The position numbers and the translations under genes were made by a program. This document shows, piece by piece, positions 10,222 through 18,406 of a DNA stretch of 64,000 nucleotides (position 1 is its first letter; each line of letters opens with the position of its first letter). Location: positions 1 through 64,000 of the forward strand of contig CACXBB010000004.1 of NCBI GenBank assembly GCA_902765735.1, given 5' to 3'. Origin of the DNA: an uncultured Eubacteriales bacterium. Lineage in GTDB: Bacteria; Bacillota; Clostridia; Christensenellales; Aristaeellaceae. The notes beneath the pieces are model-generated. The model worked only from the letters and a program-made list of their open reading frames with translations, did not search any database and was not told where the DNA came from.

Positions 10222-10835
10222 TCAAAGAACACCGGCCAGTTTGGGTCGGCGAGGGCTCTGAAGCTCATCTCAATGTGCTCCCGGGTCGTCTTTGCGGTTT
10301 CCAGAGGGGGCAGGTTGTCCGGGGTGAAGAAGCCGCAGTCCCGGGTCTCCGTGTTCGGAACAAAGGCCCCGGAGACGTATCTGCACAGCACCAGCACCGA
10401 CAAAATCTCGTGGGCGTGGCGCCTTTCGTGGTGCCGGTTGCGGTCCTCCAGCGCGATCAGACGCTCGGCCTCGACGGTCATTCCGGCCTCCTCAAAGACC
10501 TCCTTGACGGCGTTTTTGCGCACGCTCAGGTTGTAATCCACCCAGCCGCCGGGCATCGACCACCGCCCGGTGCATTCCTGCACCAGCAGTATGCCGCCGT
10601 CGCGGAACACCGCCGCGCGGGTCTCGATCTTGGGCGTCTGGTAGCCGTCCCCAGAGCAGAAATAGTCCTTCACCTGTTTGATCGGCAGGCTGGTGATTTC
10701 GCTCATCATCTCAGCGGAAATATCCCGGATGCGCTGAAAGCGCTCGATATCGTAGACATCCTTGCAGTAGGCCAGGGCGTTTTGCGAGAGGTCCTGCAGC
10801 TCCTTCGCCCAGTCCAGCCATCTGTTTTTATCCAT
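10218..10835 (-). CDS. NUDIX hydrolase with N-terminal helical domain
   Basis: The 205-residue product has an N-terminal helical region (about residues 1-60) found in a subgroup of NUDIX hydrolases, then a NUDIX fold. The box reads GGWVDYNLSVRKNAVKEVFE followed by EAG; the catalytic REUXEE core is represented by KEVFEEAG, while the first conserved Glu of the textbook box is replaced, as is common in this subgroup. It probably hydrolyses a nucleoside-diphosphate-linked compound such as ADP-ribose. An upstream TTG (10853) is in frame, but the ATG at 10835 with GGGAG upstream is preferred. Substrate unknown. Confidence 0.88.
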   Translation of the reverse strand: MDKNRWLDWAKELQDLSQNALAYCKDVYDIERFQRIRDISAEMMSEITSLPIKQVKDYFCSGDGYQTPKIETRAAVFRDGGILLVQECTGRWSMPGGWVDYNLSVRKNAVKEVFEEAGMTVEAERLIALEDRNRHHERRHAHEILSVLVLCRYVSGAFVPNTETRDCGFFTPDNLPPLETAKTTREHIEMSFRALADPNWPVFFD

Positions 10836-10889
10836 TTGAAGATCAACTCCCAACGGGGATTATAGATGGGTTGATCGGTTTTGTCAACA

Positions 10890-10919
10890 TTGACAGGCTA
10901 TTCCGCGATGTGTTAAAAT
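10890..10919 (+). promoter_or_regulatory. Promoter of the cobalamin operon
   Basis: TTGACA (10890-10895) and TAAAAT (10914-10919), 18 bases apart, lie 26 bases before the cbiF start. The leader is too short for a cobalamin riboswitch. Confidence 0.7.
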
Positions 10920-10945
10920 CATATCGAACAAAGGGAGGTATGGGT

Positions 10946-11701
10946 ATGGTACATTTTGTCGGCGCGGGCAGCGGCGCGGTGGACCTGATCACGGTGCGCG
11001 GCGCCCGGCTTTTACAGGAAGCGGACGTGATCATCTATGCGGGCTCGCTGGTGAACCCGGACTTGCTCAATTACGCAAAAGCGGGCTGCGAGATCCACGA
11101 CAGCGCGAAGATGACGCTGGAGCAGGTGATCGATGTGATCAGGGCCGCGGAGGCGGCGGGGAAGACTACCGTGCGCCTGCACACCGGCGATTCCAGCATC
11201 TACGGCGCGGTGCGGGAGCAGTTTGACGAACTGGAAAAGCTGGGCATCGAATACGACGTGTGCCCCGGCGTCAGCGCCTTCTGCGGCGCGGCGGCGGCGC
11301 TCAGGGCGGAGTACACCCTGCCGGACGTGTCGCAGTCGGTCATCATCACCCGCGCGGCGGGCCGCACGCCGGTGCCGGACAGGGAGAGCATCAGATCCTT
11401 CGCGCAGCACAGGGCCACGATGGTGCTGTTTCTGACCACTTCGCTGGCGGACGACGCCCAGCGGCAGCTCATCGAGGGCGGCTACCCGGAGGACACCCCG
11501 GCGGCCATCGTGTACAAGGCCACCTGGCCCGATCAGCGGATATTCCGCTGCACCGTGGGCACGCTGGGCGAGACGGTGCGCAATAACGGCCTGACCAAGA
11601 CCTCGCTGATCGTGGTGGGCGGCTTCCTGGGCGACAACTACGACCGGTCGAAGCTGTACGACCCGGGCTTCACCACCGAATTTAGGCAGGCGGAGCGATG
11701 A
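10946..11701 (+). CDS. cbiF: Cobalt-precorrin-4 C11-methyltransferase
   Basis: The 251-residue protein is a tetrapyrrole (corrin) methylase, with the start VHFVGAGSGAVDLITVRGARLL and the SAM-binding region RLHTGDSSIYGAVREQ. In the anaerobic pathway it methylates C11 of cobalt-precorrin-4. An ATG at 10940 is only one base from GGGAGG; the ATG at 10946 has a proper 7-base gap and is chosen. It leads a tight cobalamin operon and its stop overlaps the cbiG start by 4 bases. CbiF/CobM assignment rests on family resemblance and operon context. Confidence 0.9.
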   Translation: MVHFVGAGSGAVDLITVRGARLLQEADVIIYAGSLVNPDLLNYAKAGCEIHDSAKMTLEQVIDVIRAAEAAGKTTVRLHTGDSSIYGAVREQFDELEKLGIEYDVCPGVSAFCGAAAALRAEYTLPDVSQSVIITRAAGRTPVPDRESIRSFAQHRATMVLFLTTSLADDAQRQLIEGGYPEDTPAAIVYKATWPDQRIFRCTVGTLGETVRNNGLTKTSLIVVGGFLGDNYDRSKLYDPGFTTEFRQAER

Positions 11702-12714
11702 GGGCGGTACTGTTCGCCTTCACCGCCCGGGGAAAGCGGACGGCGCTCAGGGTCAGGGACGCGCTTCCGGAGGCGGAAACGCTGCTTCGGACGCCGGAGA
11801 AGCTCGCGGACGCCGACTTTGACGCCTACACCGGAGCGCTGCCCGACTATGTGGGCGGCGTGTTCGACCGGGACGCGCTGATCTTCGTCGGGGCGGCGGG
11901 TATCGCGGTGCGCGCCGTCGCGCCCCACGTGGCCAGCAAGCGCTCCGACCCGGCCGTGCTGTGCCTGGACGAGGCCGGGCAGTTCGTCATACCGATACTC
12001 TCCGGGCACATCGGCGGCGCGAACCGGCTGGCGCGGCGGCTGGCCGGTTCGCTCGGCGCGACGAGCGTCATCACCACCGCCACCGACGTCAACGGCAGGT
12101 TTTCGGTGGATACGTGGGCCACGGAGCATGGCATGGCGATCACGTTCATGCCGCTGGCAAAGAAGGTGTCGGCGGAGATACTGACCCGGGACATTCCCTT
12201 CTGGTCGGACGCCGAAAGGCCCGGACGTCTGGCCGAGGGGCTTTTCTGGTCGGATGCGGGCGACCTGGGGGTGTGCGTGTCCGTCCGGGACCTGCACCCC
12301 TTCGACGAGACGCTGCTGCTGGTGCCCCGGGCGCTTCGCGTCGGCATCGGCTGCCGGCGCGAAGCGCCCGCCGAAGCCATCCGGGAGGCCGTTTATAAGG
12401 TGCTGTCCGACAACGGCCTGCGCATCGAGGCGGTGCGGGAGGCGGCGAGCATCGACGTAAAGTCCGACGAGCCCGGCCTGCTCGCGTGCTGCCAGGAACT
12501 CGGCTGGCCGGTCACGTTCTACACGGCGGAGGCGCTCAACGCCGTGGAGGGGGACTTCGCGCCCTCCGCGTTCGTGAAGCGCACCGTGGGGGTGGACAAC
12601 GTCTGCGCGCGGGCGGCGGCGGCCTCCGGCGGGCGCATCATCGTACCAAAGACCGCCCTGAACGGCGTGACCGTCGCGGTGGCGGAACTGAAATGGGGGA
12701 TTGAATTTGGCTAA
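11698..12714 (+). CDS. cbiG: Cobalt-precorrin-5A hydrolase
   Basis: The 338-residue protein has the CbiG N-terminal domain (DALIFVGAAGIAVRAVAP, then LDEAGQFVIPILSGHIGGAN near residue 90) and the C-terminal domain with the glycine-rich GIGCRREAP near residue 215. It opens the delta-lactone of cobalt-precorrin-5A with loss of acetaldehyde, a step specific to the anaerobic route. This makes the operon oxygen-independent. It overlaps its neighbours at both ends, indicating translational coupling. Confidence 0.92.
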   Translation: MRAVLFAFTARGKRTALRVRDALPEAETLLRTPEKLADADFDAYTGALPDYVGGVFDRDALIFVGAAGIAVRAVAPHVASKRSDPAVLCLDEAGQFVIPILSGHIGGANRLARRLAGSLGATSVITTATDVNGRFSVDTWATEHGMAITFMPLAKKVSAEILTRDIPFWSDAERPGRLAEGLFWSDAGDLGVCVSVRDLHPFDETLLLVPRALRVGIGCRREAPAEAIREAVYKVLSDNGLRIEAVREAASIDVKSDEPGLLACCQELGWPVTFYTAEALNAVEGDFAPSAFVKRTVGVDNVCARAAAASGGRIIVPKTALNGVTVAVAELKWGIEFG

Positions 12715-13438
12715 GATTCGCGTGGTGGGCATCGGCCCCGGCGACTATGAGGAGATGACGGTGAAGGCCGTCAATGCGCTCAACGCCTGCGACGTGATCG
12801 TGGGCTATCATGTTTACGTCGATCTGGTGAAGGAGCACTTCCCGGACAAGGAGTGCTTCACCACGCCCATGCGCCGCGAGGTGGACCGCTGCAAAATGGC
12901 GCTGGACATGGCCCGGGAGGGCCGGGACGTGGCGATGATCTGCTCCGGCGACGCGGGCATCTACGGCATGGCGGGGCTCATTTACGAGCTGCTGGGCGAG
13001 GATGATTCCATAGAGGTCGAGGTGATCGGCGGTCTGACTGCGGCCACCTCCGGCGGGTGCCGCCTGGGCGCGCCGTTGACCCACGATTTCGCCGTCATCA
13101 GCCTGTCCGACCTGCTCACGCCCTGGGAGCTGATCGAAAAGCGGCTGGACTGTGCGGCGGCGGGCAACTTCGGCATCGTGCTGTACAACCCCCGGAGCAT
13201 CAAGCGCCGGGATTACCTGCAGAGGGCCTGCGACATCGTGCTCAAACACCAGCCCCCGGAGACCGTGTGCGGCGTCGTGCGCAACATCGGCCGGGAGGGC
13301 GAGGCGGCGGAGATCATGACGCTTTCCGAGCTGCGCGACTACGACGCCGACATGTTCACCACCGTGTTCATCGGAAACGCCTTTACGCGGGTCATCGGCG
13401 GCAGGATGGTGACGCCCAGGGGGTATAAGGATGTCTGA
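12707..13438 (+). CDS. cbiH: Cobalt-precorrin-3B C17-methyltransferase
   Basis: The 243-residue methylase starts AKIRVVGIGPGDYEEMT and carries MICSGDAGIYGMAG and ATSGGCRLGAPLTHDFAVIS, as in CbiH/CobJ. It methylates C17 and triggers ring contraction. The start is TTG at 12707, 6 bases after GGGGGA; a TTG two codons earlier (12701) would lack spacing. The gene overlaps the ends of cbiG and cobK/cbiET. The length matches single-domain CbiH rather than the longer forms fused to an iron-sulfur domain. Confidence 0.9.
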   Translation: MAKIRVVGIGPGDYEEMTVKAVNALNACDVIVGYHVYVDLVKEHFPDKECFTTPMRREVDRCKMALDMAREGRDVAMICSGDAGIYGMAGLIYELLGEDDSIEVEVIGGLTAATSGGCRLGAPLTHDFAVISLSDLLTPWELIEKRLDCAAAGNFGIVLYNPRSIKRRDYLQRACDIVLKHQPPETVCGVVRNIGREGEAAEIMTLSELRDYDADMFTTVFIGNAFTRVIGGRMVTPRGYKDV

Positions 13439-15431
13439 GATCTGCGTCTTCGCGGGCACGACGGAGGGCCGTCGGCTGGTGGAATGCCTCGTGGGACAGC
13501 CGTTGAAGGTGTGCGTGTGCGTGGCCACCGACTACGGCGAGGCGCTGATTCCCCGGGGGGAGAACATCGAGGTCCTGGCCGGGCGGCTGGACGGGGCGGG
13601 CATGCGCCGGCTGTTTGAGGAGAGGCGCTTTGACACCGTGATCGACGCCACCCATCCCTTCGCCACGCTGGCCTCCGAAACCATCCGGGAGGCATGCAAA
13701 GCGACCGAAGTCGGTTATATCCGGCTGAACCGGGGCGGGGACAGTAAGGACGCCGAGGCCGTGTATGTGGATTCCATACAGGGCGCGGCGGATTATCTGG
13801 CAAAGCATGAGGGCGCGGCGCTGCTGGCCACCGGCAGCAAGGAGCTTGCGCCCTACACCCATGTACCGGATTATCAGAACCGATTCTACCCGCGGGTGCT
13901 GCCGATGGCGTCGTCGCTGTCGGCCTGCGAGGCGGCGGGGTTCGCCCCGGCGCACATCATCGCCATGCAGGGGCCCTTCTCCGTGGAGATGAACGTCGCC
14001 ACGCTGAAGGCCATTGGCGCAAAGTACCTGGTGACCAAGGAATCCGGCAAGAGCGGCGGCTTCGAGGAGAAGCTGGAGGCCGCGCGGCGGGCCGGGGCGG
14101 TGTGCGTGGTGATCGGTCAGCCCGCCCAGGAGGAGGGCCTCGATTACGCGCAGACCGTGCGCTGGCTGGTGGAGAAGTACGGCCTGACGCCCGCCCAGGA
14201 GGTCGCGGTGGTCGGCATCGGCATGGGCTCCCGGGGCACGCTGACCTTTGAGGCGGACGAGACGCTTCGCAACTGCGACTGCATGATCGGCGCGCGGCGC
14301 ATGCTGGAGGCGACGGCGGACTACGGCAAGCCCGGCTTTGCCGAGATCGCGCCGCAGAAGATCGCCGACTGCATGGCGGCGCACCCGGAGTACCGGCGCT
14401 TCGCGGTGGTGATGTCCGGGGATTCAGGGTTTTACAGCGGCACGAAAAAGCTGCTGCCGATGCTTAAAACCGACCGGGTTCGGGTGATTCCGGGCCTGAG
14501 CTCCATGCAGGTGCTGTGCGCGCGGCTCCAGACCAGCTGGGACGACGCCCGGGCCATATCGCTGCACGGGCGGGAGGGCTCCATCGTGCCGGAGATCCGG
14601 CGCTGGGGCAAGGTGTTCGCGCTCATGGACGGGGCGGACGCCGTGAAGCGCGTGTGCGCGGACCTGATCGACGCGGGGCTTAAAGACGCCGTGGTGAGCG
14701 TGGGCGAGCGGCTGTCCTACCCGGACGAAAAACTGACTCAGGGCACGGCATCGGAATTGAAGGATTACACCTGCGCGCCGCTGAGCGCCATACTGGTGGA
14801 GCATCCGGTCTCCAAGGGGGTTCTGCCCGTGGGCTTGCCCGATGCGGCCTTTGAGCGCAACCTGGGCGACGGGGACGCGAAGGCCGTGCCCATGACCAAG
14901 AGCGAGGTGCGGGCCGTGTCGGTGTCCAAGCTGCAGCTTACGGAGGACGCGGTGGTCTACGACATCGGCGCGGGCACGGGCTCCGTGTCGGTGGAGCTGG
15001 CGCTGAACTGCCCGAAGGGGCGGGTGTACGCCATCGAGTGCCGGGAGGACGCGGCAGAGCTGATCGAAACAAACCGACGTCGGTTTGTTCTTGACAATCT
15101 GGACGTGGTTCAGGGCCTGGCCCCCGAGGCCATGGCGGACCTGCCCGCGCCCACACACGCCTTCATCGGCGGCTCCAGCGGCAATATGGAGGCCATCGTG
15201 GCGTGTCTGATTGAAAAAAACCCGCGCGTGCGCATCGTGATCAACGCCATCGCGCTGGAATCCACGGGCGAGATCGCGCGGATCATCTCACAATTCGGGT
15301 TTGACGACGCCGAGGTCGTCCAGATGAACCTCTCCCGGAGCCGAAAGGCCGGGCGGGTCCACCTGATGACGGCGCTCAACCCCATCACCATTGCCGCGTT
15401 GCAGCGACGGGAGGACGAACATGAAGATTGA
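13431..15431 (+). CDS. Fused precorrin-6A reductase / precorrin-6B C5- and C15-methyltransferase
   Basis: This 666-residue protein joins three enzymes. Residues about 1-245 are the reductase (CobK/CbiJ; VFAGTTEGRRL at the start, DATHPFATLASETIREAC near 65). Residues about 255-460 are the CbiE methylase (VAVVGIGMGSRG, then MSGDSGFYSGTKKLL). Residues about 480-666 are CbiT, with SAM motif DIGAGTGSVSVELA and a C15-methyltransferase/decarboxylase role. CbiE-CbiT (CobL) fusions are common; the added reductase makes a three-step enzyme. Start ATG overlaps cbiH. A perfect 18-base palindrome lies in the CbiT part. Confidence 0.92.
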   Translation: MSEICVFAGTTEGRRLVECLVGQPLKVCVCVATDYGEALIPRGENIEVLAGRLDGAGMRRLFEERRFDTVIDATHPFATLASETIREACKATEVGYIRLNRGGDSKDAEAVYVDSIQGAADYLAKHEGAALLATGSKELAPYTHVPDYQNRFYPRVLPMASSLSACEAAGFAPAHIIAMQGPFSVEMNVATLKAIGAKYLVTKESGKSGGFEEKLEAARRAGAVCVVIGQPAQEEGLDYAQTVRWLVEKYGLTPAQEVAVVGIGMGSRGTLTFEADETLRNCDCMIGARRMLEATADYGKPGFAEIAPQKIADCMAAHPEYRRFAVVMSGDSGFYSGTKKLLPMLKTDRVRVIPGLSSMQVLCARLQTSWDDARAISLHGREGSIVPEIRRWGKVFALMDGADAVKRVCADLIDAGLKDAVVSVGERLSYPDEKLTQGTASELKDYTCAPLSAILVEHPVSKGVLPVGLPDAAFERNLGDGDAKAVPMTKSEVRAVSVSKLQLTEDAVVYDIGAGTGSVSVELALNCPKGRVYAIECREDAAELIETNRRRFVLDNLDVVQGLAPEAMADLPAPTHAFIGGSSGNMEAIVACLIEKNPRVRIVINAIALESTGEIARIISQFGFDDAEVVQMNLSRSRKAGRVHLMTALNPITIAALQRREDEHED

Positions 15432-16050
15432 ACTGGAACGGGTCGCGCCCATGGAGATCGAGGCCCGCAGCTTTGAGATCATCGGCCAGGAGCTAAAGCA
15501 CCCCGTCGATCCGGCGCTTGAGCCGATCGTCAAGCGGGTGATCCACACCACGGCGGACTTCGATTACGCCGATACGCTGTGCTTCTCGGAGGGCGTCGTG
15601 GAGAAGGCGCTTGACGCCATCCGCGGCGGCGCGGCCATCGTGACGGACACCACCATGGCCATGTCCGGCATCAACAAGAAGGCGCTGGCGAAGCACGGCG
15701 GGGAGGCGTTCTGCTTCATCGGGGATGCGGATGTGGCGGAGGCCGCGAAGCAAAACGGCACCACCCGGGCGGTGCAGGCCATGGAGAAGGCCGCGGGGCT
15801 TCAGAGGCCGCTGATCTTCGCCATCGGAAACGCCCCCACGGCGCTCATACACATCTACGAGATGATCACGGAGGGCCGGCTCGACCCGAAGCTGGTCATC
15901 GGCGTGCCGGTGGGGTTTGTGAACGTGGTGCAGTCCAAGGAGCTCATCATGACCGCCGACGTGCCCTACATCGTGGCCCGGGGCCGCAAGGGCGGCAGCA
16001 ACGTGGCCGCCGCCATCTGCAACGCGCTTCTGTACATGCTGGGGAGATAG
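15421..16050 (+). CDS. cbiC: Cobalt-precorrin-8 methylmutase
   Basis: The 209-residue protein has the precorrin-8X methylmutase features: IEARSFEIIG near residue 13, RVIHTTADFDYADTL with the catalytic histidine, and DTTMAMSGINKKAL. It moves the C11 methyl to C12, giving cobyrinate. A longer in-frame start at 15391 exists, but the ATG at 15421 follows a GGGAGGA-type site and matches the family start. It overlaps the preceding gene by 11 bases and lies 2 bases before cbiD. Confidence 0.93.
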   Translation: MKIELERVAPMEIEARSFEIIGQELKHPVDPALEPIVKRVIHTTADFDYADTLCFSEGVVEKALDAIRGGAAIVTDTTMAMSGINKKALAKHGGEAFCFIGDADVAEAAKQNGTTRAVQAMEKAAGLQRPLIFAIGNAPTALIHIYEMITEGRLDPKLVIGVPVGFVNVVQSKELIMTADVPYIVARGRKGGSNVAAAICNALLYMLGR

Positions 16051-16052
16051 CC

Positions 16053-17189
16053 ATGCTGCGTCATTACATCACCAAGGGCGGAAAGACCATGCGCTGCGGC
16101 TACACCACCGGCTCCTGCGCGGCGGGGGCGGCGAAGGCCGCGACGGAAATGCTGCTGACCGGCGTTCCGGTGGAGAGTGTCACGCTGGACACCCCCAAGG
16201 GCATAAGGCTGACGCTGGAGATACTGGATATTCAGTCAGGTGCGGGCTTTGTGCGGTGCGCCGTTCAGAAGGACAGCGGCGATGACCCCGACATCACCAA
16301 CGGCATACTGGTGTACGCCACCGCAGAAAAAACCGACGTCGGTATTTTTATCGACGGGGGAGAGGGCGTTGGGCGTGTGACGAAGGAGGGGCTGGACCAG
16401 CCCGTCGGCGCGGCGGCCATCAATTCCACCCCGCAGCGCATGATCACCGAGGCCGTGGAGGCGGTGTGTGCCGCGCAGGGCTACGGCGGGGGCGTGAAGA
16501 TCACCGTCTCCATCCCGGACGGCGCGGCGCTTGCGAAAAAGACCTTCAATCCCCGCATCGGCATCGTGGGGGGCATCTCGGTGATCGGCACCACCGGCAT
16601 CGTGGAGCCCATGAGCAACGCGGCGCTGGTGGACACCATCAGGCTTGAGTTGAGCGTGCTGGCTGCGGGCGGTGCGAAGGGCGTGCTGCTATGCCCCGGA
16701 AACTACGGGGAGGTGTTCGCCCGCGAGACACTGGGACTCGACATGCGGCGGCAGGTGTCCGTGAGCAACTTCATCGGCGACGGCGTCGAGGCGGCGGTGA
16801 GCCACGGCTTTGAGCGCATACTGCTGGTGGGGCACATCGGCAAGCTGGTGAAGCTGGGCATCGGACTGCACAACACCCACTCCGCCTACGGGGACGGGCG
16901 CATGGAGACGCTGATCGCCTGCGCGCTCGCCTGCGGCGGGGATGTCGGGCTGCTCAGAGACATCCAGAACTGCGTGACCACCGACGCCGCGCTGGAGGCC
17001 ATCGACCAGCGGGGCCTGCTTCAGCCCGTCATGGCGACGCTGGGCGCGCGCATCCAGGCGACGCTCGAGCGCTGGGTGCCGGTGGGCGTGGAGATCGGGT
17101 TCATCTGCTTTACCAACGCGGAGCCTTGGAAGGGCGTGCTGGTGCAGAGCGATAACGCCAACAGGCTCTCGACGGAGTGGCGGACATGA
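16053..17189 (+). CDS. cbiD: Cobalt-precorrin-5B C1-methyltransferase
   Basis: The 378-residue protein has the CbiD signature near its start, RCGYTTGSCAAGAAKAA, then KDSGDDPDITNG and GGEGVGRVTKEGL. CbiD methylates C1 of cobalt-precorrin-5B and is diagnostic of the anaerobic pathway. ATG 16053 follows GGGGAGATAGCC. A palindrome ACCGACGTCGGT at 16332-16343, in A/T-rich flanks, lies within the coding sequence. The 3' end overlaps the small kinase gene by 4 bases. Confidence 0.93.
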   Translation: MLRHYITKGGKTMRCGYTTGSCAAGAAKAATEMLLTGVPVESVTLDTPKGIRLTLEILDIQSGAGFVRCAVQKDSGDDPDITNGILVYATAEKTDVGIFIDGGEGVGRVTKEGLDQPVGAAAINSTPQRMITEAVEAVCAAQGYGGGVKITVSIPDGAALAKKTFNPRIGIVGGISVIGTTGIVEPMSNAALVDTIRLELSVLAAGGAKGVLLCPGNYGEVFARETLGLDMRRQVSVSNFIGDGVEAAVSHGFERILLVGHIGKLVKLGIGLHNTHSAYGDGRMETLIACALACGGDVGLLRDIQNCVTTDAALEAIDQRGLLQPVMATLGARIQATLERWVPVGVEIGFICFTNAEPWKGVLVQSDNANRLSTEWRT

Positions 17190-17668
17190 AGCGTGCCCTG
17201 GTGATCGGCTGTCCCGGCAGCGGCAAGAGCACGTTTGCCAGGCGGCTCAGGGATCGCACCTGCCTGCCGCTATACTATCTGGACCGGCTTTACTGGAATC
17301 CCGACAGGACGGCGGTCTCAAAGGATGAATTCGACCGGCGGCTTCGTGAGGTGCTTCGGCAGGAGCAATGGATCATCGACGGCAACTACGTCCGGACGCT
17401 GGAGGCGCGCCTTGCGCGGTGCGACACGGTGTTCTTCCTCGACTACCCCGCGGCGGTGTGCCTCACGGGCATCGCGGACCGGCGCGGCATCCCCCGGGAG
17501 GACATGCCCTGGGTGGAGACGGCGGAGGACCCCGCATTCACGGCGTTTGTCAGGGATTTTCATGACGCGGTCAGGCCGAAGATCGTGCAGTGCCTCGAGC
17601 ACGCCGGGGGCGTGAAGATATACCGCTTTTACTCCAGAGCGGACGCGGAAACGTATTTAAAAGGCTGA
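17186..17668 (+). CDS. Adenylate-kinase/FlaR-like P-loop kinase
   Basis: The 160-residue protein has a Walker A motif VIGCPGSGKSTFARRL at its start, then PLYYLDRLYWNPD and the LID-like region FFLDYPAAVCLTGIADRRG. It matches small AAA/topology-modulation (FlaR-like) P-loop proteins of unsettled substrate. The ATG at 17186 overlaps the cbiD stop; the in-frame GTG at 17177 is less well spaced from GGAG. As the last gene of the cobalamin operon it may be a passenger or act on a nucleotide used there; nothing in the sequence proves a CobU-like role. Confidence 0.8.
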   Translation: MKRALVIGCPGSGKSTFARRLRDRTCLPLYYLDRLYWNPDRTAVSKDEFDRRLREVLRQEQWIIDGNYVRTLEARLARCDTVFFLDYPAAVCLTGIADRRGIPREDMPWVETAEDPAFTAFVRDFHDAVRPKIVQCLEHAGGVKIYRFYSRADAETYLKG

Positions 17669-17670
17669 CT

Positions 17671-17704
17671 CAACCGCCGGTTGGGTCGATTTCAACCGCC
17701 GGTG
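17671..17704. promoter_or_regulatory. Paired operator-like repeats upstream of the XRE regulator
   Basis: The palindrome CAACCGCCGGTTG (17671-17683) is followed by the near-copy CAACCGCCGGTG (17693-17704), starting 22 bases later, about two helical turns. They abut the XRE promoter, consistent with two dimers bound on one DNA face and autoregulation. Confidence 0.6.
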
Positions 17705-17706
17705 TG

Positions 17707-17735
17707 TGGTCATCTGAATCCCAAATGGGTACAAT
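17707..17735 (+). promoter_or_regulatory. Promoter of the XRE/Zn-ribbon gene
   Basis: TGGTCA (17707-17712) and TACAAT (17730-17735) are 17 bases apart, immediately downstream of the paired operator. Confidence 0.6.
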
Positions 17736-17758
17736 ACGGGCAGAAGGGAGGCACGAGA

Positions 17759-18367
17759 GTGGATCAGGTCAGTATCGGCAAATTCATTTCTGCCTGTCGC
17801 AAGGAAAAGGGGCTGACGCAGGCCCAGCTGGGCGAGAAACTGGGCGTCACGGACCGGGCGGTCTCCAAGTGGGAGACGGGTAGGTCCATGCCGGATTCGT
17901 CCATCATGCTGGAGCTGTGCGGCCTTCTGGACATCACGGTCAACGAGCTGTTGACGGGAGAGAGGATTCAGATGGAGGATTACAGCAAAAAAGCGGAGGA
18001 AAACCTCATAGAACTCAAAAAGTACGAGGAGCAGGCCAAGCTGCTGTTGCAGCTGGAATGGGTGATCGGCTATGTGTGCACGGCGTCGTTTCTGATACTG
18101 CTGTTCACGGCCTGCTATCTGGTGAAGGAGACGATGTGGCGGGCGATACTGATCGCCGTGGCCGTCGTGATCTTCGGCATGGGCATGTGGTACGCCATGA
18201 AGCTGGAGCGTAACGTGGGCTACTACGCCTGCGAAAAGTGTGGGAACCGCTACATCCCTTCGATGAACATGTTCATGTGGTCCATGCACATGGGCCGCAC
18301 GCGGTACATGAAGTGCCCGGAGTGCGGCAAGTGGAGCTGGCAGAAAAAGGTTTTATCGGATAAATGA
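17759..18367 (+). CDS. XRE regulator with two membrane segments and a zinc ribbon
   Basis: The 202-residue protein has an XRE helix-turn-helix at residues about 6-60 (KGLTQAQLGEKLGVTDRAVS), a linker helix, two hydrophobic segments at about 100-120 and 127-147, and a C-terminal zinc ribbon (CEKCGNRY...CPECGKW). The Trp-rich GKWS end resembles Zn-ribbons of membrane-bound regulators. It is probably a membrane-tethered repressor. The GTG start follows AAGGGAGG. The paired palindromes upstream suggest autoregulation. Target genes and signal are unknown. Confidence 0.88.
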   Translation: MDQVSIGKFISACRKEKGLTQAQLGEKLGVTDRAVSKWETGRSMPDSSIMLELCGLLDITVNELLTGERIQMEDYSKKAEENLIELKKYEEQAKLLLQLEWVIGYVCTASFLILLFTACYLVKETMWRAILIAVAVVIFGMGMWYAMKLERNVGYYACEKCGNRYIPSMNMFMWSMHMGRTRYMKCPECGKWSWQKKVLSDK

Positions 18368-18368
18368 A

Positions 18369-18403
18369 AAGGCTGCTGACGCGATCTGACACGTCAGCGG
18401 CTG
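18369..18403. terminator. Hairpin terminator between convergent genes
   Basis: GCTGCTGACG pairs with CGTCAGCGGC; a T-rich tail follows on the plus strand and AAAAGG precedes, so it can serve both the XRE gene and cysS. Confidence 0.75.
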
Positions 18404-18406
18404 TCT

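Noticed and set aside
10854-10945. Cobalamin riboswitch upstream of cbiF
   Set aside because: The leader from promoter to start is too short and shows no B12-box-like sequence.
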